Shown in pieces: positions 16,168 to 24,800 of a DNA stretch of 50,100 nucleotides. Source of the stretch: a virus; the IMG/VR virus record IMGVR_UViG_3300030380_002955, positions 1-50,100 of that record. One strand, 5' to 3'. The translations under genes were made by a program, and so were the position numbers. Numbering within the stretch: the stretch's first letter is position 1; the number at the start of each line of letters is the position of its first letter. The notes under the pieces were generated by a model that saw only the letters and a list, made by a program, of their open reading frames with translations, searched no databases and had not been told where the DNA came from.

Positions 16168-17391
16168 ATGGGCAGTGCTTGTACAGTTGGAACTACACCT
16201 TTACCAGATCCAAAGAAGGTAATTAGTGGCACAGATATACCAGAATGGGTTTCGGCAGCGGGTAGAAGACTGTATGAACAAAGTGAAGAATTAGCTACCC
16301 AAGACTTTCCAGAATATACTGGACCCAGAATTGCTACATACGGAGAAGATGGTAGTAAACTTACTGAACGAGAGCAAACTGGTCTAGATTTATTAGCAGA
16401 AGGCACTGATTCATTTCAAAGCTACTTAGACAATGCAGAAACTATGGCTGGAACTCTAGGTGGTGGGTTTAATGCTGGAACATTTACTGCTGGTGACCCA
16501 AATGTAATTGTAGGCGAAAGTTTTCAAGCACCTACATTTCAAGATAGCAACACATTTGATAGAACATTTGAGTATGATCAATTTAATCCTGATATGGCAA
16601 GGCAGTATCAAAATATATTTCAAACGTCAGTTGATCCAGCGTTAGAAGAATTAAACAGACAAAGGGATCTAAGACAAACACAAAACTCTGCAGATGCAAT
16701 AAGAGCAGGGGCATTTGGTGGATCTAGATTAGGTTTAAGAGAAGCAACTACTGATGCAGAAATAGCAAGAGCAGGATCTGATTTAAGAAGACAAGCTGGA
16801 AGAGAAGGTCTGCAGTTCGCAACACAAAGGTATGATACTGATAGGACATTTGACGCTAATAGATTTGATACAGATAGAAGAAACTTTGAAGCTGATAGAG
16901 CCTATGATAGAGGTGCATTTGAATCAGATAGAGCATTTGATGCAAGCAGATTTGATGCTGATAGAGCCGCTAGATTTGGTGCTGAAGATCAAAGAAGAGC
17001 AGGATTTGAAACTGCAGAAGCCGCAAGACTTAGAGGTTTTGAGACTGATGAAGCTAGTAGATTAAGAGCCGCAGAAACATTACAAAGTTTTGCACCTTTG
17101 GCACAAAGTCTTCAAGAACAAGCCGCATCTGGATTATTGACTGCTGGACAAGCTCAAAGACAATTAGACCAAAGAGCTTTAGATTTAGCTTATGGAGATT
17201 ATTTAGAACAACGACAATACCCACAAGAACAATTAAACTTTGCTTTGGGTGCTTTACAAGGTGTGCCATATAACACTAGAACAATAGGTCTAGAGCAAGG
17301 TATGCAGTATGCACAAACACCAAGTATTTATGGACAAACAATAGGTGGACTAGGATCACTAGCTAGTGCCTATTATTTAGCTAATAGATAG
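16168..17391 (+). CDS. internal virion / DNA-ejection protein with helical repeats
   Basis: A 407-residue protein. The central LNRQRDLRQTQN followed by IRAGAFGGSRLGLREA (residues 165-200) is the pattern I associate with phage ejection/core proteins. Residues 223-305 are a long, highly charged helix made from repeats of FDxDRxx (FDANRFDTDRRNFEADRAYD, for example). The C-terminus becomes small and hydrophobic (IGGLGSLASAYYLANR). Such proteins lie inside the head and help form the channel for DNA entry. The next two genes are long, similarly placed proteins, so the three may be the ejectosome set. The motif FALGALQGV recalls the GAL pattern of the cargo block. Confidence 0.72.
   Translation: MGSACTVGTTPLPDPKKVISGTDIPEWVSAAGRRLYEQSEELATQDFPEYTGPRIATYGEDGSKLTEREQTGLDLLAEGTDSFQSYLDNAETMAGTLGGGFNAGTFTAGDPNVIVGESFQAPTFQDSNTFDRTFEYDQFNPDMARQYQNIFQTSVDPALEELNRQRDLRQTQNSADAIRAGAFGGSRLGLREATTDAEIARAGSDLRRQAGREGLQFATQRYDTDRTFDANRFDTDRRNFEADRAYDRGAFESDRAFDASRFDADRAARFGAEDQRRAGFETAEAARLRGFETDEASRLRAAETLQSFAPLAQSLQEQAASGLLTAGQAQRQLDQRALDLAYGDYLEQRQYPQEQLNFALGALQGVPYNTRTIGLEQGMQYAQTPSIYGQTIGGLGSLASAYYLANR
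16837..17090 (+). repeat. coding heptad-like repeat (FDxDRxx)
   Basis: Short degenerate repeats encode Phe-Asp/Glu-x-Asp-Arg units every 7-8 residues inside the ejection protein at 16168. The bases GATAGA recur at the Asp-Arg steps. They encode a continuous charged helix. The pattern is protein-level and not CRISPR-like (no unique spacers). Confidence 0.75.
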
Positions 17392-17401
17392 GAATAATTA
17401 G

Positions 17402-19027
17402 ATGGCAAAAGTTACTCTGAATCAAAATGACATAGATAATTTTTCAGAAGACCAAAGAATTTTATTTAGAGAACAACTTGGTGTGAATAAAATACTGCCT
17501 GGAACGTATTTCTATGGTGCAGATAATGATGATATTTTTACTGCAGATAAAAAAGAACCAAGTGGTATATTAAGATATGAAGATAATCCAGGAATAAAAC
17601 CAGTTTTTGTATCTAGTAAAAACACAGATAGTTTTATAGATAAAAATAATGCTTTACGACCAGGTGAAAGAACTACATTTGGAAGTTCAGCTACAAATCC
17701 ATATATGGACTTTAATGCACTAGGATCATTTGGTAAGTTTATGAAACCAGCCATGATGATAATGGATCAAGCCTACAGTTCTGTAGATAGAGAGCCTACC
17801 CAAAGAGAAAAAAATATAAATTTAGGAAGAAATGCATTACAGTTTTTTACTAATTTGTCAATTGCATCATCCCAACCAGGTGCAACTTTAGTTGGTGCTG
17901 GAGTCCAAGCTGGAGCTAAAGTGGCTCAAGACTATCTAGATAGAACATTGAAAAAAGAACAAGATGACAAGAAATTAGAACAAGCTAAAAAAACTGGTGC
18001 AATATCTCTTGGTATGCAACTATTTACAGCGGATAATAAGTTAAAACAACTACAAGCAAAGCCTAAAACATTTAAGGGTGCGAGTAGAGGTGATTTAGTC
18101 AGATATATGAGTAAAGAAGATGCTGAAAAATATTTTTTAAATTATGGAATGAAAAGAGACAACCCAAATTTTGACGATGCAGTTTCAAAACTACTTGCAC
18201 CTAGACCAGAATTAATAGGTCAGTACATTAAGGATGATACTGGAAAACAATTAGAATTATTGCCAGTATATAAAGGTGATGAAATTGTCAGATTTAATTT
18301 ATCTGCTCAAACTGGTGCTGAACCTGGATTAGATTTTAAGGGTAAAACGAAAAGAATAGAAAATATAAATTTGAAAATATTACCTAATCTTACTAAAGCT
18401 AGAGTTGACCTTCTTCCAAAAGCAGAATTGGCTATGCAATTACTTATGGGTGGAGAGCAAACAGGTAGATATCTTAGTGCTCTTAAATCATTTAAAGAGT
18501 TTTATGCTGGATTTTTTAATCTAGGCACAAAAGATCTTGAAGGTATGCAATTATTAGAAAGTATATCTAATCAATTAGCACCAGGAATGAGAGAAGCTGG
18601 ATCGGGCCCGATGTCTGATAAAGATTTGGAAGTTTTCAAAAGTGCTATTTTAACTTTAGATAACACTCCATATGCAAACTATATATCTCTTTATACATTT
18701 TCTAGAGCTAAACAAAACATGATTAAAATGATAACGGCAGAGCAAGAGATGTTGCAAAGTCCAAATAAGTTTTCTCAAGCAGATATTAATAAAAGATTGG
18801 AAGAAATAGATACTGGAATATACAGACGATTTGTAAATAAAAAAGATGGCGAAAGACTATATGACGATGAAATAGAAGATGAAAATGGTCTTACAGAGGA
18901 AGATAGAGCAGTACAAGCATGGGAAAAGACATTAAAGAAAGGTGATGTGGTTTTAAATAGAGATGATTTTGGTAATGAACTATATCAAGGAAAAAGAACA
19001 TTAATCGTTATTGGCGGCCCGTTCTAA
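17402..19027 (+). CDS. large hypothetical internal virion protein
   Basis: A 541-residue soluble-looking protein that I do not recognise. The N-terminus is MAKVTLNQNDIDNFSEDQRI. Residues 135-180 include a small-residue stretch (NLSIASSQPGATLVGAGVQAGAKVAQDYLDRTLKK) followed by a charged helix. The rest mixes helices and loops with no catalytic motif visible. Size, lack of signal, and position between two other internal proteins suggest a member of the ejected inner core. It has an AGGAATAATTAG leader before its ATG and lies 9 bases before the 799-residue gene. Confidence 0.6.
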   Translation: MAKVTLNQNDIDNFSEDQRILFREQLGVNKILPGTYFYGADNDDIFTADKKEPSGILRYEDNPGIKPVFVSSKNTDSFIDKNNALRPGERTTFGSSATNPYMDFNALGSFGKFMKPAMMIMDQAYSSVDREPTQREKNINLGRNALQFFTNLSIASSQPGATLVGAGVQAGAKVAQDYLDRTLKKEQDDKKLEQAKKTGAISLGMQLFTADNKLKQLQAKPKTFKGASRGDLVRYMSKEDAEKYFLNYGMKRDNPNFDDAVSKLLAPRPELIGQYIKDDTGKQLELLPVYKGDEIVRFNLSAQTGAEPGLDFKGKTKRIENINLKILPNLTKARVDLLPKAELAMQLLMGGEQTGRYLSALKSFKEFYAGFFNLGTKDLEGMQLLESISNQLAPGMREAGSGPMSDKDLEVFKSAILTLDNTPYANYISLYTFSRAKQNMIKMITAEQEMLQSPNKFSQADINKRLEEIDTGIYRRFVNKKDGERLYDDEIEDENGLTEEDRAVQAWEKTLKKGDVVLNRDDFGNELYQGKRTLIVIGGPF

Positions 19028-19036
19028 GGAGTAACT

Positions 19037-21436
19037 ATGGGAAAAAATAGACAAGTACCATCTTATATGACAGATGGGTCTAGTGCGAAAATAGATGAAA
19101 ACCAAGATAGTGGCGTTAGTTTAGCAGTTCCAACACCTGAAGAACTATCTATAGATAATTCTGTAGGAGAAAATATTGCAGTGGCTACAGATAAATCATC
19201 TGGTCTGATAGATAGTTTATATGATGCTTGGACAGGTGATAATGCTGATATTGAATTTCCAGATCTTCCAGAAACTACAGATTTAGAAGATTACTCATTT
19301 TGGGATGAGTTTACAAACCCAACTGCGGCTTTAAGTCTTATGTTTGCTAGAGATGATTGGTCAAAGGCAGAAATAATAAAAAATAATTTTGCAGACGATA
19401 ACAGATTTGGTGGTATTAAATACGACAAATTCAACAATCCTATGTTGGAGTGGAGTGATAAATTATATTATGTAAATAAGCCAGGTGCTAGTGAGCAAGA
19501 TATGGGTACAATTATGGGTGAGGTTGTCAAATATCTTCCTGCAAGTAAAGTTGTAAATGCATCAAGAAGTATAGCTGGTAGGATATTAAGTGGGTTAGGT
19601 TTATACACCTTAACTGAAGCTGGTGGAGAGGGTATAGAATCGCAATTAGCTCCAGAGGTTGCCAAAGGTAAAAAAAGAAGTGCAGAAGACGTTGCAGTAG
19701 ATTCAGCTAAAATGGGAGCAATATCAACTGGAATGGATTTAGTTGTACCACCAATACTTAGAGCACCAAAAGCAATTGCACAAGGTGTAACAAGAACTGG
19801 TGCACGATTACTAAAGAAAGATATTCCTAGTTGGGCAGAACCAGTCATAAAATCAAAGTCTAAATATGGACTTACACAAGGACAAGCACAAACAAAAACC
19901 CCTGGATTAGGAACAAAAGTACCAGCGTCTGAAAGAATTATGGAAGAAGATTTTATCAGAAATGCTCCTGGTGCAGAAAGTGCAGAAGCAAAAAAAATAT
20001 TAGATGACTTTGATGAAAATCAACTAAACGCTATAAGAAATGATGCACAAAAACTTCAATACGAAATGGGATCAAAAAAAATAATACCTGGTGAACAAGC
20101 AGATAATGTTCCAACTACATCTACACAAGATATAAAACAAATAGTCACTGATGAAGCTAAAAATCTAAAAAAACAATCAAAAGAAAGTTATGATTTTGTA
20201 GGAGGAGCATTAGATCAACCTCAAGTATCTGTAGAAGGTCTTACTACAATTTTAAACCAAATAAGAAATAACCCAGAATTTAAAGGTTTATTGCCAAGAC
20301 AATTAAAAAGAATGACCATACTTGCAGAAGAATTGTCAGCTTTAAGTGAACTTGAAAAAGCCATGTCAAGACCAGGATCTAACTACAAACAATCTATAGA
20401 TTTTAATGAAATAGTAAAACAACAAAAAGTTATTAACGAGGCATCTAGAACTGCAGAAAGAGGATCACCAGAAGCAAGATTGCTTGGTATGTTAAAAGGT
20501 GAATTTGATAAGTTTGTATTTGATGGAATTGATAGTGGATTTATTACTGGAAATAAAGTTGTAATTGATCAGCTAAAAAAAGCAACAGATTTATATAAAA
20601 AATATATAGGAATTAGTGGCAAGGGCACTGCAAAAGATAAAGCACAGAAAGCAGTCAATAATATTCTTGCTGATCTTACAAATCCAGCTTTTGAAGCAGA
20701 CAAAGTTGTAAATGTATTTTTTGGTCATTCAAAATTTAATCCAACACCAGTCATGGCTGAAGTATTAAGAAAAATGAAAGCCAATCTTCCAGAAGAAAAG
20801 GCTAAAGAAGTTATAGGTTTGGTCAAAGATGCAGTTTTACATAAAGCATTTTCTGGAAAAGGTAACGAAGTTACAAGAACTAATATAGTTCAAAACTACA
20901 ATGATATTTTTAATAAAAATAAAAATTTAATAAATATGTTATTTTCTAAAAAAGAAATAGAAAAAATAGCAGATTTTAGAAAGAATGTTGCACCTACATT
21001 ATGGGCAGATCCTGCATATGTAATGAATAAGTCAGGATCTGCATATGTATTTACCTCTGCAATGGCAAGAAATGGATTGTTAACTCAATTAGAAATACCA
21101 ATTGTGTCTCAAGTTTCAGGTGGATTAAATTCAATACGAAACACTAATATAGCATATGATGCTATAAAGAATTATGTAACAAGACAAAATCAGCCATTAT
21201 TTGATTTTCCGCTGCCTGGTGGTTATGGATCTGTATTAGAGAGAATGAATAGAATGTTTCAAGGTCAAGCATCTATAGTTCCTAAAGGCGTTGATTCAGA
21301 TAGACAAGCATTATTAGTAGGTGCAAAAGAAGATATAATTGGCACAGAAGAAGTTGATACGTCTGCACTTAAATCACTAGCTAGTAGTATAGATGCTGAA
21401 ACAAGAAAGAAAATTTTACAACAAGTAGGGCAATAA
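19037..21436 (+). CDS. largest internal virion / ejection protein candidate
   Basis: A 799-residue protein, one of the longest in the window. The N-terminal 120 residues are acidic (including DADIEFPDLPETTDLEDYSF, after initial low-complexity sequence). Residues 165-260 contain small-residue amphipathic stretches (RILSGLGLYTLTEAGGEGIE). The remainder is strongly helical, with many Lys/Glu pairs (for example LKKQSKESYDFVGG and RKMKANLPEEKAKEVIGLVK). This matches the general character of long podovirus ejection proteins but gives no specific family. It ends one base into the next small membrane gene. Alternatives are a core protein with an enzymatic domain I cannot see. Confidence 0.6.
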   Translation: MGKNRQVPSYMTDGSSAKIDENQDSGVSLAVPTPEELSIDNSVGENIAVATDKSSGLIDSLYDAWTGDNADIEFPDLPETTDLEDYSFWDEFTNPTAALSLMFARDDWSKAEIIKNNFADDNRFGGIKYDKFNNPMLEWSDKLYYVNKPGASEQDMGTIMGEVVKYLPASKVVNASRSIAGRILSGLGLYTLTEAGGEGIESQLAPEVAKGKKRSAEDVAVDSAKMGAISTGMDLVVPPILRAPKAIAQGVTRTGARLLKKDIPSWAEPVIKSKSKYGLTQGQAQTKTPGLGTKVPASERIMEEDFIRNAPGAESAEAKKILDDFDENQLNAIRNDAQKLQYEMGSKKIIPGEQADNVPTTSTQDIKQIVTDEAKNLKKQSKESYDFVGGALDQPQVSVEGLTTILNQIRNNPEFKGLLPRQLKRMTILAEELSALSELEKAMSRPGSNYKQSIDFNEIVKQQKVINEASRTAERGSPEARLLGMLKGEFDKFVFDGIDSGFITGNKVVIDQLKKATDLYKKYIGISGKGTAKDKAQKAVNNILADLTNPAFEADKVVNVFFGHSKFNPTPVMAEVLRKMKANLPEEKAKEVIGLVKDAVLHKAFSGKGNEVTRTNIVQNYNDIFNKNKNLINMLFSKKEIEKIADFRKNVAPTLWADPAYVMNKSGSAYVFTSAMARNGLLTQLEIPIVSQVSGGLNSIRNTNIAYDAIKNYVTRQNQPLFDFPLPGGYGSVLERMNRMFQGQASIVPKGVDSDRQALLVGAKEDIIGTEEVDTSALKSLASSIDAETRKKILQQVGQ

Positions 21437-21603
21437 TGGCAAAACCAACAACACAAGAAATTCATGTAACATTAGAGAAACATATTGCCGTAAGTGATGA
21501 ACGCTGGAAAGAAACAATCCTCAGAATCAAAAGAATGGAGCATATTATGATAGCAACCTCTGGAACTGCCATAGTAATGCTAATAGGTCTGCTAGTGAGG
21601 TGA
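21436..21603 (+). CDS. small tail-anchored membrane protein
   Basis: A 55-residue frame beginning on the last base of the upstream stop (TAATG) and ending one base before the next gene's ATG context. Residues 1-35 are a polar helix (EIHVTLEKHIAVSDERWKET then RIKRMEH). Residues 36-55 form one C-terminal membrane segment (IMIATSGTAIVMLIGLLVR). This topology is common in small phage envelope or holin-like proteins. The overlaps support a real gene. Its function is unknown. Confidence 0.62.
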   Translation: MAKPTTQEIHVTLEKHIAVSDERWKETILRIKRMEHIMIATSGTAIVMLIGLLVR

Positions 21604-21604
21604 A

Positions 21605-22351
21605 ATGGTCGTTGCAGAAATACTCACGGGCATTGCATTAGTACAGAAATCAGTAGAATTTATAAAAAGCAATATCAATACAGTTTCCGATATTAAAGGC
21701 ATAGCTAAACAAATAGATGGCTTCTTTGAAGGAGAAGCTCAGATGAATAAAAAGTCTGGAACTGTAAGTATAAAAGAACAGTTTGGTATAGAATCAACTG
21801 CCTCTGATTTTATTGATAGAAAGTTACTTGAAGAAAAGCGTAATGAGCTTAAAAATATAATTAATCTCCGGTTCGGACCTACTGCTTGGGATCAAATTAT
21901 TGCTGAAAGAGCTAATAGAATTAATGAAGCTAAAGAAGCAGTAAGGCTAAAAAAAATAGAAAAGAGACAACAACAAAAAGAAATTATAGATACATTACAG
22001 ACAATGGGTATAATATTTTGTGTCGTTGCAGTGATTGTTATAGGTGCAGTAATGGCACTCAAGGCGTATGCAGATTCATATAAATACATCCCAAAAGATT
22101 ACACACGACAACAAAAAATTAATCGTGGTGAAATAATTTTACCAATTATGACTACCTGCAGACTTATGAAACAAAAAGTTTTTAAAGATAAAATGGCTTG
22201 TATTTATATAGGTGCACAAAAGACATATGAACTAGAATTTACAGATATATCAATTGGATGCCCCAGAAGATATAAATGTAAGCTCAATCCCAATGGTAAA
22301 GAGCCAAACATAGATCAAGTAATGGAAAGTCTCAGAAGTATAGCAGAGTAG
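21605..22351 (+). CDS. single-pass membrane protein, unknown function
   Basis: A 248-residue protein with a helical N-terminal half, a lysine/glutamine-rich coiled stretch (RLKKIEKRQQQKEIIDTLQ), one clear membrane segment at about 133-156 (MGIIFCVVAVIVIGAVMALKAYA) and an 85-residue C-terminal domain with at least four cysteines (MTTCRLM, KMACIYI, SIGCPRRYKCKL). The cysteines would suit disulfides if that domain faces the periplasm. The segment FGPTAWDQII is distinctive. It is the last gene of the long plus-strand late operon and lies before a stem-loop. It could be an envelope channel or lysis factor. Confidence 0.65.
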   Translation: MVVAEILTGIALVQKSVEFIKSNINTVSDIKGIAKQIDGFFEGEAQMNKKSGTVSIKEQFGIESTASDFIDRKLLEEKRNELKNIINLRFGPTAWDQIIAERANRINEAKEAVRLKKIEKRQQQKEIIDTLQTMGIIFCVVAVIVIGAVMALKAYADSYKYIPKDYTRQQKINRGEIILPIMTTCRLMKQKVFKDKMACIYIGAQKTYELEFTDISIGCPRRYKCKLNPNGKEPNIDQVMESLRSIAE

Positions 22352-22433
22352 CCTATAACAGTTTCAGCTACTCTATTAGGAATAAAAGAGGGGAAACATT
22401 AGAGGATTTAATGTTCACTTTTACTTACTGATC

Positions 22434-22456
22434 CTAAAACGTAGGTTACGTCTTAG
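22434..22456 (+). terminator. hairpin between converging operons
   Basis: CTAAAACGTA (22434-22443) and TACGTCTTAG (22447-22456) form a 10-base inverted repeat with one mismatch and a 3-base loop. On the plus strand it is followed after some bases by CTTTTTT. It lies where the plus-strand late operon (ending 22351) meets the minus-strand early operon (ending 22446), the natural place for a bidirectional terminator. The T-run is not immediate, so efficiency is uncertain. Confidence 0.5.
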
Positions 22457-22589
22457 ACACTTTAGCTTTTTTAGCCTTAATTATCAATGTAAGAATGTAC
22501 AGTGCTCTTTTGTATTCCTTCTTTATCAAAGCATCCTCTAAAAAATCAAGGATACTATTCTTACCATTAAGGATATTCATAATCGCCAT
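22446..22589 (-). CDS. 47-residue hypothetical protein, end of early operon
   Basis: A short minus-strand frame (MAIMNILNGKNSILDFLEDA, then a lysine-rich amphipathic helix) whose ATG is one base from the stop of the papain-like gene. Its 3' end overlaps the intergenic hairpin. There is no membrane segment. The composition and coupling are consistent with a real small early gene, but the ribosome site (GAAAGAAAATAT) is weak. Confidence 0.45.
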   Translation of the reverse strand: MAIMNILNGKNSILDFLEDALIKKEYKRALYILTLIIKAKKAKVSKT

Positions 22590-23075
22590 TTATATATATT
22601 TTCTTTCATAATATCCATTAGCAGTCCTAATTGACTTCTTTTCAAACCAATATGAGAAGCGACTATCCCAAGTATCATATACAGTGCCTAGTCTCATGTT
22701 CATTAGATGCCTATTGACTGCTACTATTATGTTACCTAGATGTGTAAGCTCATCAAGTTTAGTTCTTTCACTAGATCCAAACTTACGAAGTGATACCCAT
22801 CTCCATCCATTATTTAAAAGATAATCATGGTAGATCTTTTTGTAATTACCATTTCTAGGCGTACCACCTTTTTCTCTAGTCCTGGATTTCATTTGCTTAG
22901 ATACCTTATCATTCTTTTTAGACAAGTAATCTTTATTGATCTGAAATAGTTTATCATAAACTGTTTTGTAATCTTCTCCAGTAGCATGGGTGATTGCTCT
23001 TACGACACAATCCCCAGCTTCACCTTTAAAATAGTTTGATCTTCCAGCATCACTGTAAGTAAAATTTAGTTCCAT
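22590..23075 (-). CDS. papain-like cysteine protease-fold protein
   Basis: A 161-residue protein with the pattern of small phage papain-like proteins. The nucleophile-type Cys is C23 in KGEAGDCVVRAITHATG at the start of the first helix. A His is at H123 in VAVNRHLMNM, followed by a beta hairpin and Asp in VYDTWDSRF (D134 and D137). This C-H-D order fits a peptidase or transglutaminase-like fold. A phage role could be processing a host or phage protein early in infection. It lies in the minus-strand early operon, one base after the 88-residue gene. It lacks a signal peptide. Catalysis is inferred from motif only. Confidence 0.7.
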   Translation of the reverse strand: MELNFTYSDAGRSNYFKGEAGDCVVRAITHATGEDYKTVYDKLFQINKDYLSKKNDKVSKQMKSRTREKGGTPRNGNYKKIYHDYLLNNGWRWVSLRKFGSSERTKLDELTHLGNIIVAVNRHLMNMRLGTVYDTWDSRFSYWFEKKSIRTANGYYERKYI

Positions 23076-23076
23076 A

Positions 23077-23343
23077 TTATTCCCCTTTGCAAAAAAGTTT
23101 AGCTTGTTGTTTTGCTATTTTAATAGAATCACAGTGTGTCCAATTACTGCCACCATGATCAGAACACCAAAACATCCAACCCTTCATATCTTTAAATTCT
23201 TTATAAATACAAACAGTGTGTTTTCTTGTGTACTTATTGAAGGAAGGAATATATCTATTCCCACCTTCATACTTTACTACTTGATAATATCTATGAAACT
23301 TATGCTCGTGTTCATGCCAAGTATCTCTTTCAAAAGCTATCAT
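23077..23343 (-). CDS. hypothetical early protein, aromatic and His-rich
   Basis: An 88-residue protein with many aromatic and His residues (RDTWHEHEHKFHRYYQVVKY and MKGWMFWCSDHGGSNWTHCD). Three cysteines and several histidines could bind a metal, but the spacing is not a clear zinc-finger pattern. It has no membrane segment. It is the fourth gene of the minus-strand operon driven from 23.8 kb and directly abuts its upstream neighbour. Confidence 0.6.
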   Translation of the reverse strand: MIAFERDTWHEHEHKFHRYYQVVKYEGGNRYIPSFNKYTRKHTVCIYKEFKDMKGWMFWCSDHGGSNWTHCDSIKIAKQQAKLFCKGE

Positions 23344-23571
23344 TTAAAAACCTCCCATATTATATTTAGACCAATTCTCATTCCACATATCAACTATGTG
23401 ATCCATTAGACCTTCATAACTAAGATCAGGGCACATTCTGTATTCTCTATTCCATAAGGTATAGGCTTGATGTTTAGCTTGTCCAACAGTATCACATCTC
23501 TCAATAATCTTAGGTAATTCTACATCTAAGAATTTATCGCTACTACTTTGTAGATAATTATGCATCCCCAT
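23344..23571 (-). CDS. hypothetical early protein
   Basis: A 75-residue acidic, helical protein (DVELPKIIERCDTVGQAKHQ, then LSYEGLMDHIVDMWNENWSK). I do not recognise a family. It has no signal or membrane segment. It overlaps the upstream 54-residue gene by one base (TAATG arrangement), which supports coupled translation within the early operon. The small size and position are typical of host-takeover genes of unknown target. Confidence 0.6.
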   Translation of the reverse strand: MGMHNYLQSSSDKFLDVELPKIIERCDTVGQAKHQAYTLWNREYRMCPDLSYEGLMDHIVDMWNENWSKYNMGGF

Positions 23572-23735
23572 TACTTAGATCCTTCAAACATAAATTTTAC
23601 TTTGGCAAATTCTACTGCCTTTTTTTTAGTATGAAACATATCAACTACTTTGCCTTTACACTTAACAACCCAATTCCAATTGTCATCCCATTGACCTACA
23701 GTTGATTTACAAACTTTCCAATTTCCAAATTTCAT
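23571..23735 (-). CDS. 54-residue first gene of minus-strand early operon
   Basis: A small frame starting MKFGNWKVCKSTVGQWDDNW, with four tryptophans and a lysine-rich C-terminal half (CKGKVVDMFHTKKKAVEFAK). A GGAG ribosome site lies 7 bases upstream within the leader of the strong promoter at 23770-23798, so it is the first cistron and should be highly expressed early. The beta-then-helix pattern resembles small WGR- or DUF-type nucleic acid or protein binders, but no family is certain. Confidence 0.62.
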   Translation of the reverse strand: MKFGNWKVCKSTVGQWDDNWNWVVKCKGKVVDMFHTKKKAVEFAKVKFMFEGSK

Positions 23736-23769
23736 TTTTTAACTCCAAATTTTATTGTTCATTTTCTTT

Positions 23770-23798
23770 ATTGTATCCGATCTAAATATAGATGTCAA
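23770..23798 (-). promoter_or_regulatory. early promoter, leftward (TTGACA-17-TACAAT)
   Basis: On the minus strand TTGACA (23793-23798) and TACAAT (23770-23775) are spaced by 17 bases, a near-consensus sigma-70 promoter preceded by GGG. The spacer holds ATCTA-TATT-TAGAT, an inverted repeat at the same place as the palindromes in the other early promoters but with different arms. A leader with AATAAAATTTGGAG follows before the first ATG (23735). It is divergent from the promoter at 23854. Confidence 0.82.
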
Positions 23799-23853
23799 CC
23801 CTTAATAAATGTTTTTATACTCTATTTAAATGTTTTTTCGCCCATATTAGGGG

Positions 23854-23882
23854 TTGACTTATGTATTTACATATGATAGAAT
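23854..23882 (+). promoter_or_regulatory. early promoter, rightward (TTGACT-17-TAGAAT)
   Basis: GGG plus TTGACT (23854-23859), a 17-base spacer containing ATGTA-TT-TACAT, and TAGAAT (23877-23882). It is followed by a leader ending AACAAAAATTGGAG before the ATG at 23926. The -35 boxes of the two divergent promoters are 55 bases apart, so one regulator could act on both. An overlapping TATGAT at 23872 has too short a spacer. Confidence 0.82.
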
Positions 23883-23925
23883 CAATTTAAGATAAATAAC
23901 GAACAACAAAAATTGGAGATTTTTT

Positions 23926-24153
23926 ATGAAGAACGTAGTCAAAACAAAGCCTAAAGAAAAGTCTTGGGTAAGTGCAAAACTATTTCATGTTTATTTTAAC
24001 CAAATGAGATTGCCAATATGTGGACTTAGGTTTGCATGGGCAGTAGTGGGTCATAAATGGGTTAGGGTGCAACTACCTTTCTGTAACACCAAGTTCAAGC
24101 TAAGAAGATCCATATGGGATCAAATGGATGTAATTGGAAAGGGAGCAAAATAA
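23926..24153 (+). CDS. hypothetical early protein
   Basis: A 75-residue basic, aromatic-rich protein (KSWVSAKLFHVYFNQMRLPI, then FAWAVVGHKWVRVQLPF). No family recognised. Moderate hydrophobicity is spread rather than forming a membrane helix, so a small beta protein is more likely. It is the first gene under the rightward promoter at 23854 and has the shared TTGGAG ribosome site. Its stop overlaps the next ATG. Confidence 0.62.
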   Translation: MKNVVKTKPKEKSWVSAKLFHVYFNQMRLPICGLRFAWAVVGHKWVRVQLPFCNTKFKLRRSIWDQMDVIGKGAK

Positions 24154-24362
24154 TGATTAAGTTTTTAGAAGATAAGATAGTTTATACAAAAACTATCAAA
24201 ACAAATAAACATAAGAAATTATTTTTACATTTTACAATAGAGAATGATTTTTATTTTCAACAAGCAAAACAGAAATTTGACTTTTGGAAAAAACATATTC
24301 AAGAGGTTTGTTCTGATAAGCAATTTAAAAATAATATAGTTACTCAAGAATATTTTTTGTAG
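24153..24362 (+). CDS. hypothetical early protein
   Basis: A 69-residue lysine- and phenylalanine-rich protein (MIKFLEDKIVYTKTIKTNKH start). I use the ATG at 24153, which overlaps the upstream stop and has GGGAGC 8 bases upstream. The in-frame ATG at 24114 lies inside the previous gene with no ribosome site. It looks helical in the second half and has no known family. Confidence 0.55.
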   Translation: MIKFLEDKIVYTKTIKTNKHKKLFLHFTIENDFYFQQAKQKFDFWKKHIQEVCSDKQFKNNIVTQEYFL

Positions 24363-24373
24363 GGAGCAAAATA

Positions 24374-24784
24374 ATGAAAGTAAAAAAACACACAAATATT
24401 CCAAAGGTAGTTAAAGTTTGGTACTCTATTGATGCAAGTGCTGAAAATGGAAAGAAAAAGTTCTTTGATACTCTGTATCATTGGGGTATTGTTGAACAAG
24501 TAAAAGCATATGATTTTTGGCGAGAGTTTGAAGATGGTAGGTTTGATGAAAAAAGTCTAGCAAGAGTTGAACTCAAAGTTGACAATGCATTTAGAAGAGC
24601 AATTGATATAAAAGAAAATCTTTTAAGGAGCTTAGATTTAGATCACAGTATCAATGATGACATATTAAAGAATGTTAGAAGGTTTATAAGTACACAACTT
24701 AAAGACCTAACTGATGATCACTATAAAATTCAAAACATATTCAAAGATATAAAAGCAAATATAATCTTAAAACAAATGGAGTAA
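24374..24784 (+). CDS. hypothetical early helical protein
   Basis: A 136-residue, charged, almost fully helical protein. Notable parts are VKVWYSIDASAENGKKKFFD at residues 14-33 and a long C-terminal helix containing IDIKENLLRSLDLDHSIND. It has no catalytic motif, membrane segment or signal peptide. It shares the GGGAGCAAAATA leader with its upstream neighbour. It may bind a host protein, but nothing in the sequence says which. Confidence 0.6.
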   Translation: MKVKKHTNIPKVVKVWYSIDASAENGKKKFFDTLYHWGIVEQVKAYDFWREFEDGRFDEKSLARVELKVDNAFRRAIDIKENLLRSLDLDHSINDDILKNVRRFISTQLKDLTDDHYKIQNIFKDIKANIILKQME

Positions 24785-24800
24785 TTTCTGGGAGGTTATT

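Noticed and set aside
23104-23409. Plus-strand frame opposite the early minus-strand genes
   Set aside because: No ribosome site, lies opposite two coupled early genes driven by a strong promoter, and shows no family pattern.
23872-23877. TATGAT as -10 of the rightward early promoter
   Set aside because: It is only 12 bases from the -35; TAGAAT at 23877 has the correct 17-base spacing.
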